64,000 nt of DNA from Eulemur rufifrons (GCF_041146395.1 NC_091006.1:12034001-12098000); one strand, 5' to 3'; positions 25,115-36,907 are shown, numbered from the stretch's first letter. Made by a program: numbers and translations. Notes: generated by a model not told the origin, from the sequence alone.

Positions 25115-25650
25115 ACAGATTTAAAAATATTTTTAATAAACTTTATTTTTATAAGTGTTTCAGATTTATAGAAAAATTGCAAAGAGAGTACAGAGAATTC
25201 CCATAGTCCAGACTTTATTCCGATTTCCTTCATTTTTACCTGATGTCCTTTTTCTGCTCCAAAATCCCATCCAGGACACCACAATTACATATAGTCGTTG
25301 AGTCTCCTCAGGCTTCTCTTGGCTGTGACAATTTCCAAGACCTTCTTTGTTTTTGATGACCCTGACAATTTTGAGGAGTACCGGTCAGGTATTTTGTAGA
25401 ATATCCCTCCAGGGGGGTTTGTTGGATGTTTTTTCTCATAATTGGACTGGGTTCATGGGTTTTGGAGAGCAAGGTCATAGTAACAAATACCATTATCATC
25501 GCATCATACCAAGGGTACGTACTATCACCATGGCCTAGCACTCGTGATGTTGACCCTGGTCATCAGAGGTCATGTTTTTCAGGCCACTGTCACTTCCCTT
25601 TTCCCCTCCTCCCTTTCTATGTGAGCATATCTTAAACATAAATTCTAGGC
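25115..25650. mobile_element. Old L1 3' UTR remnant upstream of SULT2A1
   Basis: TTTTGTAGAATATCCCTCCAG, GTTGGATGTTTTTTCTCATAATTGGACTGGG-type sequence is known from L1M 3' ends. Confidence 0.6.
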
Positions 25651-26009
25651 TTGAGTATATTCATAAGGTCACATTATATCAACCCCGATCAAGAAAACTT
25701 CTACAAAATTATAAGCCTGTACTCTTTAGACTGTCACATTATTATGAAAACCAAAGAAAAGCTGAGTACATGCTTCAGATTGAAGGAACATGTCAACTAA
25801 GTATGACGTGAATCCTGGGCCACACATACACACACATGCTATAATTATACCATTGGGACCACTGGCCAAATTTGAATATGCAACGTGGATTTAGATAACA
25901 TCATATCTCTGTTAGAGTTCCTGATTTCTATAATTTTACTGTGGATGTATAGGATATACCCTTGTTCTTGGAAAATATTTGCTGAAGTTTTGAGGGATAA
26001 AAGAATGAT

Positions 26010-26320
26010 AGGCTGGGTGCTGTGGCTCAGGCTTGTAATCTTAGCACTCTGGGAGGCCGAGGTGGGAGGGTTGCTTGAGGCCAGGAGTTCGAGACCAGCC
26101 TGAGCAAGAGTGAGACCCTCATCCCTACTAAAAAATAGAAAAATCAGCTGGGCGTAGTGGTGCGCGCCTCTAGTCCCAGCTACTGGAGAGGCTGAGGCCA
26201 GAGGATCACCTGAGCCCATGAGTTTGGGGTTGCAGTGAGCTATGATGACACCATTGCACTCTACCCAGGGTGACAGAGCAAGGCTCTGTCTCAAAAAACA
26301 AACAAACCAAACCAAACCAA
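26010..26320 (+). mobile_element. Alu, sense
   Basis: GGCTGGGTGCTGTGGCTCAGG, GAGACCAGCCTGAGCAAGAG, GCAAGGCTCTGTCTC and an A-rich tail. Confidence 0.92.
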
Positions 26321-26329
26321 AAAAAGCTA

Positions 26330-27085
26330 GAAGGAAATTGAGAAACCATAAACTACAATCTCTTGAGCAAAGAACTTGCTTTCATTACACAGATATGGGG
26401 GTGGATTTATATTCAACTCTTACTGGGCTACAAGATCCAGTTTTTATTTGTCATTTAATCATTAACATACTGGGAATTTATTAAGTGCTTTCAGATTTTA
26501 GGCACCAAGTTGAGAAAATTCTTATATCTACCACATTGAAAATTCAAGCAACTACTGTTATTTCCTTGGTCCAGCACGTTTAGCTCCCAGTGGAGGACCC
26601 TGAGGGCCGATAGCTTCACATCTGCATGCAAAAAGCCAAACGGGGATGCCACCAGATGCAGGGTACACTGATTCTAGGAGTACTTGAAGAAACATCTAGA
26701 AATGGTTTCTGCCATTTCCACATGGGCTTCTTTCCATGAGCTGAAATGAAAATCACTTAATGAATGATCTAAATCCCAAATTTGAAGGGGACGGTGCTCA
26801 AATTCGAATATTTTATGATCAAGGAAACAATTACCATCTTTTTTTCCCTATTAATTCCTGGGCAGGCTCAATGGATTGAGTAGTTGTGTGTCAAACTATG
26901 TACTGATAAAACAAATGTAAATCTCAGCCTTCTCTTGGCCTTTTTGTAGTGCTGGGGGTGGGGAGAAAGACAAGAAAACAGGCCACATCTAATAGTATTA
27001 ATATATCTCAAAGATGAGTGGAATTTAGTCAGGCTAAGAGCTGGAAATATACATGTGTTCTATCTAGGCAGATAGAGGAATCTAT
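26330..27085. other. Unique intergenic DNA
   Basis: Nothing recognised. Confidence 0.4.
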
Positions 27086-27094
27086 ATATCAATA

Positions 27095-27312
27095 GCCCAG
27101 CCTGGGCAACATAGTGTGAGACCTTCTCTCTACAAAAAATAAAAAAATTAGCTGGGCATGGTGACACATGCTTGTGGTCCCAGCTACTTGGAGGCTGAGC
27201 GAGGAGGATCCCTCGAGCCCGGAAATTTGAGGTTGCCTTGAATTGTGATCACTCCACTGCAGTCCAGCCTGGGTGACAGAGTGAGACCCTATCTCTTAAA
27301 AAAAAAAAAATC
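27095..27312 (+). mobile_element. Alu, sense, 5' truncated
   Basis: Begins in the left arm (CAGCCTGGGCAACATAG) and ends with GTGAGACCCTATCTC and an A tail. Confidence 0.88.
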
Positions 27313-27634
27313 AAATAGTTAAATCTTACCAAACAGTTAAGTTACTTTTGTTTCATATCTTAATATTTAGAAACAACTCTAGATAGTGATGATAATAATT
27401 ATAAGGACACCGAATGGCCAATAATTAATGAGAGCTAACATGTCTTTAATATTCTGAACCCTTTACATATACTATACCATTAAATGGTTGCACTGATTAT
27501 ATGGATTGATTTAGAAAGATATGTACCTCACCTACTCCACACCCTGCGAAGAATAAGACACTGGATACAACTGTTAACTTTCTTGGAATGACTTTGCTAA
27601 TCAGTGGTTGAGTGAGATTTACACCCAGTCCCTG

Positions 27635-27800
27635 TGACACTGCACTCTATGCTCTGTACGGGACTATGGTTATCCCAGGTGACATCCGAGCCCATGCTCT
27701 CTGTGCTAGACTAGTGTTGTCCCAGGTGACACCTGAACCCATGCTCTGTATGAGATTGCCGTTGTGCCACGTGTTCTGTACTGACTACAGTTATTCCTTA
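27635..27800. repeat. Imperfect tandem repeat, 45-47 bp unit
   Basis: Units start at 27635, 27680 and 27727, each beginning TGACA(C/T) and containing a CCATGCTCTGT-like core and a TATCCCAGG-like end. A partial fourth unit reaches about 27800. It sits at the end of a MIR-like stretch (27400-27634). Confidence 0.75.
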
Positions 27801-28117
27801 TTGAAGGTCAAGTTTACGCTGTGTATGGGATTTTATTCATAGCTATCCTTGCTCTCCACAGGGGAAACTACTTTGGTGCCTGCATAAAGTTATACAACTA
27901 GTATTTTACTGAGTTGTGCTTGGTAATATAGTCTTTTTTTTTTTTAAAGCAGATGTATAAAAAATAAAATTTATTATAGAGAAAAGAGTAATTTTGATTT
28001 TTCTAGTTATTATGTATATTGTTTCTATTGCCAGTTCATTCTAGTGTGCTAGTGTGAAGGCTATTGTTCCTAATAATCAGTAAGGATAAAATAATTGTCA
28101 TTGCATTAGAACAGAAT

Positions 28118-29185
28118 ATATATTTTTTAATTTATTATTTTTATTTCAGAATATTATGGGGGTACAAATGTTTTGGTTACATGAATTGCTTTTGTACAGT
28201 TTGAGTCAAAGTTATAAGTGTGTCCATCACCCACATACTGTGCATTGTACCCATTAGGTGTGAATTTACCCATCCCTTCGTCTCCTCTCCCACCTGCTTG
28301 ATTTCTGAGTTTTATTTCCAAATGTGTTGATTGATTAGTTCCAGTTTAATGGTGAGTACATGTGGTGTTTGTTTTTCCATTCTTGTGATACTTCACTTAG
28401 AAGAATGGTCTCCAGTTCCCTCCAGGTTAATACAAGAGGTATTAGTTCACCATTTTTTATGGCTGAGTAGTACTCCATGGTATACATATACCACATTTTA
28501 TTAATCCACTCATTATTGATGGGCACTTGGGTTGTTTCCACATCTTTGCAATTGTGAATTGTGCTGCTAGAAACATTTGAGCACAGGTGTCTTTTTAATA
28601 AAATGTTTTTTTTTTTCCTTTGGGTAAATACCCAGTAGTGGGATTGCTGGATCAAATGGTAGGTCTACTTTTAGGTCTTTGAGGTAGCTCCATACTACTT
28701 TCCATAGAGGTTGTACTAGTTTGCAGTCCCACCAGCAGTGTGAGAGTGTTCCTATCTCTCCACAACCATGCCAGTATTTGTTGTTTTGGGACTTTTTGAT
28801 AAAAGCCATTCTCACTGGAGTTAAGTGATATCTCATTGTGTTTTTGATTTGCATTTCCCTGATGATTGGAGATGTTGAGCATTTTTTAATGTTTATTGGT
28901 CATTAGCCTGTATTCTTTTGAAATGCTTCTGTTCATGTCTTTTGCCCACTTTTTAATGGGGTTGTTTGAGGTTTTGTTGCTGATTCGCTTGAGTTCTTTG
29001 TAGATTCTGGTTATTAGCCCTTTATTGGATGTGTAGCATGCAAATATCTTCTCCCATTCTTCAGGTTGTCTATTCGCTCTATTGATTGCTTCCTTGGCTG
29101 TGCAGAGCTTTTTAAGTTAATCAGGTCCCATTTATTTTTGTTGTTGCTCTGATTACCTTTGGGGTCTTCTTCATAAATTTTTGGC
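28118..29185 (-). mobile_element. Strepsirrhine-type L1, 3' end, antisense, 5' truncated
   Basis: Starts with an A/T-rich tail and GAATATTATGGGGGTAC at 28148, then the antisense ORF2 C-terminal region. Frames at 28335-28854 encode ORF2 C-terminal pieces ([30 protein letters not shown]). Frameshifted; not functional. Confidence 0.92.
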
Positions 29186-29279
29186 ATGGCATGAACCAAT
29201 ATAATCAAAAGGTAAGTAAGTTGTGAAAATGTTCATTATGCATATCATAACCAAAGTGCTAATTTCTCATATTTATAAA

Positions 29280-29930
29280 AAGTTTCTGTACAATGATAAT
29301 TCAAAATATAAAAAGCTAATAAGAACATGAGTATAGGTCATAATTCATAGTTTCTAAAAAAATAAGAATGGCTCTTAAACATATGGAAAGATGAGAAAAA
29401 ACTCATAATAAAAGACATGCAAATTAAATGACATGGAATTAAATGTTACTTACCAACATATAAAAATCCAAAAGGTTTGATAGCATGATTTATGGAGATG
29501 GTGTGGACCAGGCATTTTCTTTCATTTCTGGTGGAGGTGAAGATGGATACAGCCTTCAGGGTAGGCAATTTTCAACAAATATAAAGTATGATACTTTTCT
29601 CCTTGTAATTCCTCATATAAGAATTTATCCTAGAGATATACTTGTGTATGTACAAGAGACATATATACAAAGTTAATAAATGCAGCATTATTTGCAATAA
29701 AGGGTTGGAAACAGCCAAAATGGCCATTATTACTGTATAAATTATGGTCCATCTATGCACTGGAATACCCTGTAGGTGTATAAAAAGAGCAACACACCCG
29801 ATGAGAAAGGGCCTCCAAGATAAATTTAAAAATGAATGTAAAAGAATCTGTATTTTGCATGACTCAAACTATACATATGATCACTTCAGCATTAAATATC
29901 TCTGGAAAGATTAAAAATAATAACTATAAA
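29280..29930 (+). mobile_element. Old L1 3' region, sense
   Basis: ATAAGAATTTATCCTAGAGATATAC, AGCATTATTTGCAATAAAGGGTTGG and CCATCTATGCACTGGAATA are diagnostic of L1M 3' regions. Confidence 0.7.
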
Positions 29931-29932
29931 AA

Positions 29933-30048
29933 AAGACTTATCTAAATACTGTGGAGAAAGACATTAGGTTAGAATGGTGTCTTTGTCACCCTGCAAGTGT
30001 TTGTTTTATGGTATGTCACTCACCATGATGGACAACTTATTTTCTTCC
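29933..30048 (-). pseudogene. Diverged copy of the BSPH1-type last intron/last exon boundary
   Basis: This stretch aligns with 34271-34391 at roughly three quarters identity with small gaps. Shared blocks include AAGACTTATCTAA, CACCCTGCAAG and TTATTTTC. On the - strand the acceptor (CTCCACAG, exon start 29948) and the following TAG stop in the same phase are kept. It begins directly after an L1 fragment and lacks the AATAAA exon end. No FN2 exon is seen beside it, so it is a relic of a duplication. Confidence 0.65.
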
Positions 30049-30599
30049 CTGATGGGAGATGTACTCTACCCCCAAGAGCTAAATAGCATGACCACATGGG
30101 ACAGGGGAAGGCCAGCAAAGTGGGCAGGCAGTACTTACAGACAGAAAAAGGAAGTGACCTTCAGGAATAGCCTGATTGGTAACATCCGGGTTTTGTCCTG
30201 TTTGGACATATCTGAGTGGTTGGCCTGGGCTTGGCGCAGAGCCCAGTTGCTATGATTGGCTGAGACTCAGATACTTTCCACAAGAATATCCTGTCAAGTG
30301 AGGTTGCAGTTTGTTGACATATTAAGTTAGGTTATTATTTGCTACATACGGAAGCAGCTTTAGGCAAAATTTAATTTAACAGATGATTTGCTCGAATTTT
30401 CAGGAAGGTGAGTGCAGAAAGGCCTCAGCAGTTGAGGTGTCAGGAGCAAAATGTCTTCGTTCAAGTAGAATAACCTGAAATTTCAGTGGATCATGTCTGA
30501 GAAATGGAGCTAAACTCACATATATAAAGTTAAGTAAGAGTGAAAAAAATGCTGGTTCTTGCTGTTTTACTTACACATGCTTTCATACATACTAAGGAA

Positions 30600-30722
30600 C
30601 TATTATTGTATTATCTCTAGAGTTGGAAAATGGAGTTGAGTGTGGTTAAGGTTTTACTAAGTCATGCGGCTACAAAGTGGCAGAGTTGGGATTCACACCC
30701 AGGCAGTGTCATGGCGGAGTCT
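30600..30722 (+). mobile_element. MIR fragment
   Basis: CTAAGTCATGCGGCTACAAAGTGGCAGAG and CACACCCAGGCAGTG are the MIR 3' core. Confidence 0.65.
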
Positions 30723-30727
30723 GTGCT

Positions 30728-31191
30728 TGTAGTGGCTTGGATTGTGGCCTCCGGAAAGATATGTCCATGTTGTAACCTCTGGAACCTACGAACATGAGCT
30801 TATTTGGAAAAAGGGTTTCTGCAGATAGTATGGAGTTAAGAGTCTGGAGATGGAATCATTCGTAATTACATTGTGGGCCATAAATTCAGTGACACCTGTC
30901 CTTAGGAGGGACCGAAGAGGAGAAGACAGGGACACACAGAGGAACAGGCCACATGGAGATGGAGGCAGAGAATGGAGTGTTGCAGCCACAAGCCAAAGAA
31001 TGTCCACCACCGCGGGGAGCTGGAAGAGGCGGGCAGAATCCTCCCCCAGAGCCTCCAGGGAGAGCCCAGCCCCGCTGACACCTTGATTTTGGACTTCTGG
31101 CCTTCAGAACTGAGAGAATAAATTGCCTTTGTTATAAGTACGTTTTAAGTATGTGGCGATTTGTTATGGCAGCCATGGGACACTAATACAG
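30728..31191 (+). mobile_element. Solo LTR of MLT1 (MaLR) type
   Basis: GAACATGAGCTTATTTGG, GCCACAAGCCAAAGAATG, GACACCTTGATTTTGGACTTCTGGCC, AATAAATTG and the end GGACACTAATACAG follow the MLT1 order from end to end. Confidence 0.75.
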
Positions 31192-31199
31192 GGCTCTTT

Positions 31200-31900
31200 A
31201 GCCCCACATGTCAGCGCTTCCTCCAGAACTACGTGAATCTTCCCTGTGAGTTGACATCCATCAGTTCCATGGTGCAAAGCTGAAGTTGTCTCACGCCATC
31301 TGAATCTCACACATCCCTAGGGGATATTTAGGCTGTCGAAGGTGCCAGGAGGAGAGAACAGAGAGCAGAGACAGCGAGTTCTCGATGTGAAACTCCAAAC
31401 TTCTCTTCTGCATGATCTTCTAACTGCACATACGAAATTAACCCACAACATTGTTGCATCTGAAAGAAATCTGGAGACGTTTGTGCCATTTTCACACACC
31501 TCGCCCAGAAGTCTGTAGACTCTGCACATGTTCCCGCTGAAGCAGCAGTGGTGAGTTTGAACATTTCAGCAGTGGGTGGGAAGAAGGACAAGGAGGCCTG
31601 GGGCCACTCTTTGCTCCAGGTGCTCAGCGATGCGCCTTTTAATGTCCCTTGCAGATCGAGTTCCATCTCTGCTTTGGGCAGAACGTTCAGACACCCGGGA
31701 GACAGAACAAAGCGCCCATCTGTACTCCTCACCTCATTAACCTTGGCAACACTCACGCAACTCCCATCAATGCACAGAATGCTATCGACTTTTGAGATAC
31801 TGGTGGATATTTTATTATTGTCTTGCCACCTTTGTAGGGACCACGTTTGCCGAACTGAGTAGGAGCTATGTGACTCCTCCAGGAGTGAAGGACCCTGCTT
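31200..31900. other. Unassigned intergenic DNA
   Basis: A - strand frame at 31328-31756 (142 codons) is open but shows no recognisable domain. Probably a relic or chance. Confidence 0.3.
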
Positions 31901-31974
31901 TCCTATAAGGAATTTCCCACAATCCCTTGCTGGCTGCTACAACCCCATCATGTGTCTCCACCCACTCCCTGGTC

Positions 31975-32455
31975 ACTGAGGCTGAGAAATCTCATGACAG
32001 GCCGTGTGCAAACTGGAGAACCGGGGAGGCCAGTAGCGTGGCTCAGTCCGAGTCCGAAGGCCTCAGAACCAGGCAAGCTGATGGTGTAACTCTCACCTGG
32101 AGGTCAAAGGTCTGAAACTCTGGGAGCCACTGAAGCAAGTCCCAGAGTCCAAAGGCCAGAGAACATGGCATTCTGATGTCCGAGCCACTGAGAAGAAGGG
32201 TGTCCCAGCTGCAGAATACAGACCACCTTTCCCCTGCCTCTTTGCTCCATCCGGACCCTCAGCCGACTGTACTGTGCTCACCCACACTGAGTGGGGATCT
32301 TCCTCTCTCAGGCCCCTGAATCGAACGCCGGTCTCTTCTGGAATCACCCTCGCAGGTGTACCTAGAAACAATTCATGCTTCACCAGCTACCTGTGTATCC
32401 CTTTACGTAGCGTAGTTGACACTAAACCAACTGAGGGACATCAATACATTCTAGG
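31975..32455. mobile_element. Old LTR-like interspersed repeat
   Basis: CTGAGGCTGAGAAATCTCATGAC, CCAGTAGCGTGGCTCAGTCCGAGTCC, CACCCACACTGAGTGGGGATCTTCC and a TTGACACTAAACCAAC end are shared with a common mammalian LTR-class repeat whose name I cannot fix. Confidence 0.45.
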
Positions 32456-32600
32456 GGTGTAAAGCCATTCTGAGGTCAAATGTTTGAGAACTGTCGTGCT
32501 AAATTTTTGCTAATTTAGCCCTCTAAAAGAAGGGCTTCTGGTGTGAGCAAATTATGAAGTGCATTTTCTTACCAGTGCAGAATACAAAGAAACTTGTTAT

Positions 32601-32627
32601 AAAACAAAACAAAACAAAACAAAACAA
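32601..32627 (+). repeat. (AAAAC)n microsatellite
   Basis: About five copies of AAAAC. Confidence 0.95.
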
Positions 32628-32789
32628 TTCATGGAAGGGGAATTTTTTGGTGTGTGTGTGACAGACACTAAAGATATAGAAGTCACAACCAAAGCTTGGT
32701 GAGTAACCAAAGAAGATCTGTATTTCACCCTAGTTTTCCACTTACAGTTTGGGTGGCCGTGGGAAGCCACCCTGACTTCAGTTTCCTCA

Positions 32790-33055
32790 CTGTCATGGTC
32801 TGTTTGGCAGCTACAACAATATACCACAGACAGTGTGGCTCATAAACAACAGAAATTTATTTCTCACTGTTCCAGAGGCTGGGAAGTCCAAGGTCCAGGC
32901 AGATTTGGTTTCTAGTGTGGGCTTCTTGGCTCATAAATGGCGCCTTATAGCTGTGTCATCACCTGGTATAAGGGGTGCAGGGTGTCTCTGGGGCCTCTGT
33001 AATGAGGGCACTAATCCCATTAGTGAGAGTTCTACCCTCTTGACTTAATCACTTC
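32790..33055 (-). mobile_element. MaLR-like LTR relic
   Basis: ACAATATACCACAGACAGTGTGG, AACAACAGAAATTTATTTCTC and GGCTGGGAAGTCCAAGG match the repeat at 14175 and 49625. Its distal end is replaced by an Alu. Confidence 0.6.
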
Positions 33056-33057
33056 CC

Positions 33058-33320
33058 ACCTAGGCTGAGGTGGGAGGGTGTCTTGAAGTCAGGAGTTCAA
33101 GACCAGCCTGATCAGCTTAGTGAGACACTATCTCTACAACAAATAGAAAAATTAGCTGGTCACAGTGGCACGCACGTGTAGTCCCAGCTACTTGGGAGGC
33201 TGAGGCAGGAGGTCACTTGAGCCCAGGAGTTTGAGTTTGCAGTGAGCTATGATGATGCCACTGCACTCTAGCCCAGGGAATAGAGCAAGACTGTGTCTTA
33301 AGGGAAAAAAAAAAAAAAAG
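33058..33320 (+). mobile_element. Alu, sense, 5' truncated
   Basis: GGCTGAGGTGGGAGGGTG to AAGACTGTGTCTTAAGGG and an A tail. Confidence 0.9.
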
Positions 33321-33462
33321 AAAAAATATTTGGGAACTAGACAAAGGTGACGGTAGCACAATATTGTGAATGTACTAAATTCCACTGAACTGTTCACTTT
33401 AAAATGGTCAATTGTATGCCATGTGGATTTCACCCAAAATGATTTAAAAATGTATTTTCTTT

Positions 33463-33911
<449 letters not shown>

Positions 33912-34159
33912 TCATTAGGATCTTTTACAAAAAATGAAAACTATATGAGGTGACAGTTTTGTTAATTATACTGATTTCATCATTCCATGTTGTAAACATG
34001 TATCAAAACATCCCATTGTGCCCCATAAACATATACGATTATCGTTTGCGCAAGTTCTTCCCCGCACATGCCCTGCTGGGTCCTACTCCAACAGGGTCAG
34101 CACTGTGCTGGTCACCACCGGGTGCTGGCCGTGCCCTCTGTTCAAGGAAAGGAGTCACA

Positions 34160-34286
34160 TGGCAAGGAGACCAAATCTTTATTGATCAGAATGTTCAGGA
34201 TTGGAAAGGATAGAATTCTGTTTTGACAGGCAGACGATGAATCTGTAACTTCTATCTCTTTGGGAACACCAAGACTTATCTAAGTA
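34160..34286 (-). CDS. BSPH1: BSPH1-type terminal exon (stop codon and 3' UTR)
   Basis: Acceptor TTCCTCCTCAG ends at 34287. The exon starts TACTTAG, which completes the split Asn codon, adds Thr and a TAG stop at 34282-34280. AATAAA lies at 34183-34178 and the exon should end near 34160. Most of it is 3' UTR. Confidence 0.7.
34178..34183 (-). terminator. BSPH1-type poly(A) signal AATAAA
   Basis: A canonical hexamer on the - strand about 100 nt after the terminal-exon acceptor, consistent with a short last exon. Confidence 0.7.
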
Positions 34287-35515
34287 CTGAGGAGGAAAAA
34301 GAGAGGTTAGAATTAGTGTCATCATCTGCCACCCTGCAAGGGTCCCTGTCACAGTCTGTCAATCACCCTGATGGATAATTTATTTTCCTTTCTTTTTTTT
34401 TTTTTGAGACAGAATCTCACTCTGTTGCCCGGGCTAGAGTGAGTGCTATGGTGTCAGCCTAGCTCACAGCAACCTCAAACTCCTGGGCTCAAGCGATCCT
34501 CCTGCCTCAGCCTCCCGAGTAGCTGGGACTACAGGCATGTGCCACCATGCCTGGGTAATTTTTTTCTATATATATTTCTAGTTGGCCAAATAATTTCTTT
34601 CTATTTTTAGTAGAGATGGGGTTTTGCTCTTGCTCAGGCTGGTCTTGAACTCCTGACCTCAAGCAATCCTCCCTCCTCGGCCTCCCAGAGTGCTAAGATT
34701 ACAGCTGTGAGCCACTGAGCCCAGCCAGTACCCATTTTTGTTTTGCCTGTGGCTGCTTTTGTGCCACCACAAGGACAGAATTGTGTATTTGTGGCAGAGA
34801 CATATGGCTCCCTAAGCCTAAAATATTTACTAATATCAGGTCCTTCACGGGAAATGTTGGCTGACCCCTTCTCTAAGCCATTGCCAGATAATCTCGATCC
34901 CAAGCTTTCCCTTTCATTAATCCAGAGGGTTCCCACGTTAAGAGATCCATAAGAGCCCCCTTCCATCCTTCCCCAATCATCTTACTTGAGAGGAGAGCAC
35001 TGCTTCCATTTCCTGTCTTTGTTGTAATCGATGGTCAATGAACACCAACTCCGGTCCAAAATATAGCCTTCCTTGGTGCATTCGAAAACGAGTTTGTCTC
35101 TGAATATGAAGGGAAAGAGACACTGGGGTGGATCTGCAGATAATGGGGTGCAGAAGGAGAAGGATGAACATGGTCTTAAGAGTAATCGTTGCTGAACCAA
35201 CACAGAACATCATGCTTTTTGTAGCACACTCCATTGTTTTCACAGAAGTTCAAATTATGTAGAAAAGTCAGGATTTGAACTCAGGCCTATCTGCCACCAT
35301 AAACCATGCAGCCAGCTGCTATCATCTGCTTCCCTGTCCTGAGCATCCCAGACAGCCTGCCATAGGATACTCACCGTTCGCTGTGCAGTAGCGCCACTTG
35401 CCTCGGAATGCTTCGTCAAGAGAACACCAATCAAAGTCACTGTGGATGGAGATGCAACTGTAGTAGACTACATCGTCATAGGTAAACGGAAAGACACAGG
35501 GTTGTCTAGAAATAA
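34280..35515 (-). CDS. BSPH1: BSPH1-type binder-of-sperm protein, 3' part (two FN2 exons plus terminal exon; 5' exons not found)
   Basis: Exons 35515-35375, 34986-35133 and 34280-34286 join in frame. The first two are each a fibronectin type II module with four cysteines and the CxFPF...WCSL...W..C pattern (FN2-1: [19 protein letters not shown]2-2: CLFPFIF, SWCSLT, KWKQC). BSP proteins are small secreted male-tract proteins that bind choline phospholipids on sperm and aid capacitation. The stretch NKDRKWKQC in FN2-2 matches BSPH1 (NKDRIWKYC) better than any FN2 module of ELSPBP1, and the position after SULT2A1 fits. A BSPH2-like paralogue remains possible. The C-terminus reads CSPLNT, a few residues longer than human BSPH1. 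No signal peptide exon is seen; it should lie at higher coordinates. Confidence 0.75.
34391..34727 (-). mobile_element. Alu, strepsirrhine type, antisense, in last BSPH1-type intron
   Basis: T tract, GAGACAGAATCTCACTCTGTTGC, long linker, end GAGCCACTGAGCCCAGCC. Sits where the homology with 29933-30048 stops. Confidence 0.93.
34730..34890. mobile_element. DNA transposon fragment (hAT-like)
   Basis: TGGCTGCTTTTGTGCCACCAC, GCAGAGACATATGGCTCCC, CCTAAAATATTTACTAATATC and GTTGGCTGACCCCTTCTC are the arm of a common hAT-type repeat. Confidence 0.6.
34986..35133 (-). CDS. BSPH1: BSPH1-type exon, second fibronectin type II domain
   Basis: 148 nt from acceptor TCTGCAG to donor CAA|GTAAGA. Encodes [11 protein letters not shown] and onward to KWKQCSPL. 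Reading through the donor meets TAA at once (34984-34982), so intron retention would give nearly the same C-terminus (CSPLK). Confidence 0.87.
35375..35515 (-). CDS. BSPH1: BSPH1-type exon, first fibronectin type II domain
   Basis: 141 nt, phase 1 on both sides, from acceptor TTCTCTTTTCCAG (ends at 35516) to donor G|GTGAGT at 35374. Encodes [15 protein letters not shown] and onward to RYCTAN, with all four FN2 cysteines. Confidence 0.88.
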
Positions 35516-35684
35516 CTGGAAAAGAGAATACGTGCCAAATGTAGGGCAAGCTGACGAAGGGAATTTGCGGGGAGTTAGCTACGCTCCCTGCAAAGAGGTT
35601 TTTTCCTCCGATCTGGTCTCTCAGGCAGGGGTCATCGCAAAGGATGAAAAATATAGTAGGAAACAGAAATAAAAATATAAAGTA

Positions 35685-36480
35685 ATGGCAATAATAATAC
35701 ACAGAGCCAAAGATATAGTTTATAAAGTAAAAGTTTATGAAAATAGATAAAGGAGGGTATCCGGATGGAAATATTTTACCCGCATAAAATATCTCCCTGA
35801 CTGAAACTCCACACAGGTATTATATAGGGTACATACAGGCTCCGGTTGCCAAGGGCAACGGGATTTTGATACTAACAGGCAGTTTGCTTTAGGGTCAAAG
35901 TCTCCTAAAAGGCCACTACAGATCCTTTAACTAACTCTAACTAGGGGAACAATGGGTTATAAAATCGTCTTGGGGCAAACTTCTAAGTTTTATGATAAGG
36001 CTATTACTTTAGCAACAAACAGAGACATCTTGGCTCTGGTGATTGCGTTCTTGGAGACAGAGATGATCCCAGAAGTCAACATGGGCTGTGCTTTGTGTTA
36101 ATTACTTTAACCGCAGGGTTCCATCTGGGCCCGGCTTGGGCAATAGCATATCTATCTGATTAGCTCTCATCTCCGGGGGTCCACCTGTCAGCAGCACCGG
36201 CAACCTTTGGTCCTAAGGGAGGCCTGCCTTGTCTTTCAAAACAGGTGAGAACCAAAGGCCCAGTTTACAGCTGTCTCCTTGAGATGCAGCTTCTACTGAC
36301 CAGCAAGACGCCCTCCTGAGATGAGGCAGCTCTTGAACTAACACATTTATCTTTTCCTTAAGGCAAAGCCTTATTTGACTTCTGAAATCAAATCTTGTCT
36401 CCAGAAATACAGCGGGCATTTCTATAATTCAGTATTCTTAGGCTTAACAGGAATTGACTTTCAAATGCCCATCCCAATGA
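35685..36480 (-). mobile_element. LTR-like element, likely endogenous retroviral, same strand as the BSPH1-type gene
   Basis: On the - strand the stretch has retroviral LTR order: a long upstream region, a TATA box (TATATAAT at 35826-35819) about 140 bp before its end, a variant poly(A) hexamer (CATAAA near 35730), and an end close to TTGCCA at 35685. The far boundary and target-site duplication were not resolved. No gag, pol or env reading frame accompanies it, so it is probably a solo LTR. Old transposon remnants of another kind remain possible. Confidence 0.45.
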
Positions 36481-36907
36481 TCTGCACCCTACTCAACCTT
36501 AACCCCTACATCCATATGTAGCTGGTCCCATCAACTGCCTTTCCTGTGTGTGGCAGAAACATAAGGAGATATCGAAGGAAGCCTTATTTCAGCCCGGAGC
36601 TGGAAGCAGGCTGGAATTGCTGGCTTCCTTTTTATGGAAGTCCGCTAGCAATGGTACACCTGATTTTCCTAAGCCAAAACTCTGGAGTCTTTCTAGAGTC
36701 TTTTCTCCATCTCCTAGAAAGATACATCTCTTAGTCAGCCAAAGTTAGATCCTACATATCTCTAAAAGTTCTCTGCTTCCCTCCCACACTCAATCACCAC
36801 CCATCCTCTTGCCTTGCCTTGACTATAGCAATAACTTATTTCTGCATGTTCCCAACCTATTTGTTCCACCTGCTCTTCATGCTGCAGGGAGAATCCTTCT
36901 TCCTTCT

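Noticed and set aside
35516..35702. Hydrophobic start (MYYYCHYFIFLF) as a signal peptide of the BSPH1-type protein
   Set aside because: The first codon is GTG, and a strong acceptor at 35516 separates this intronic stretch from the FN2 exon.
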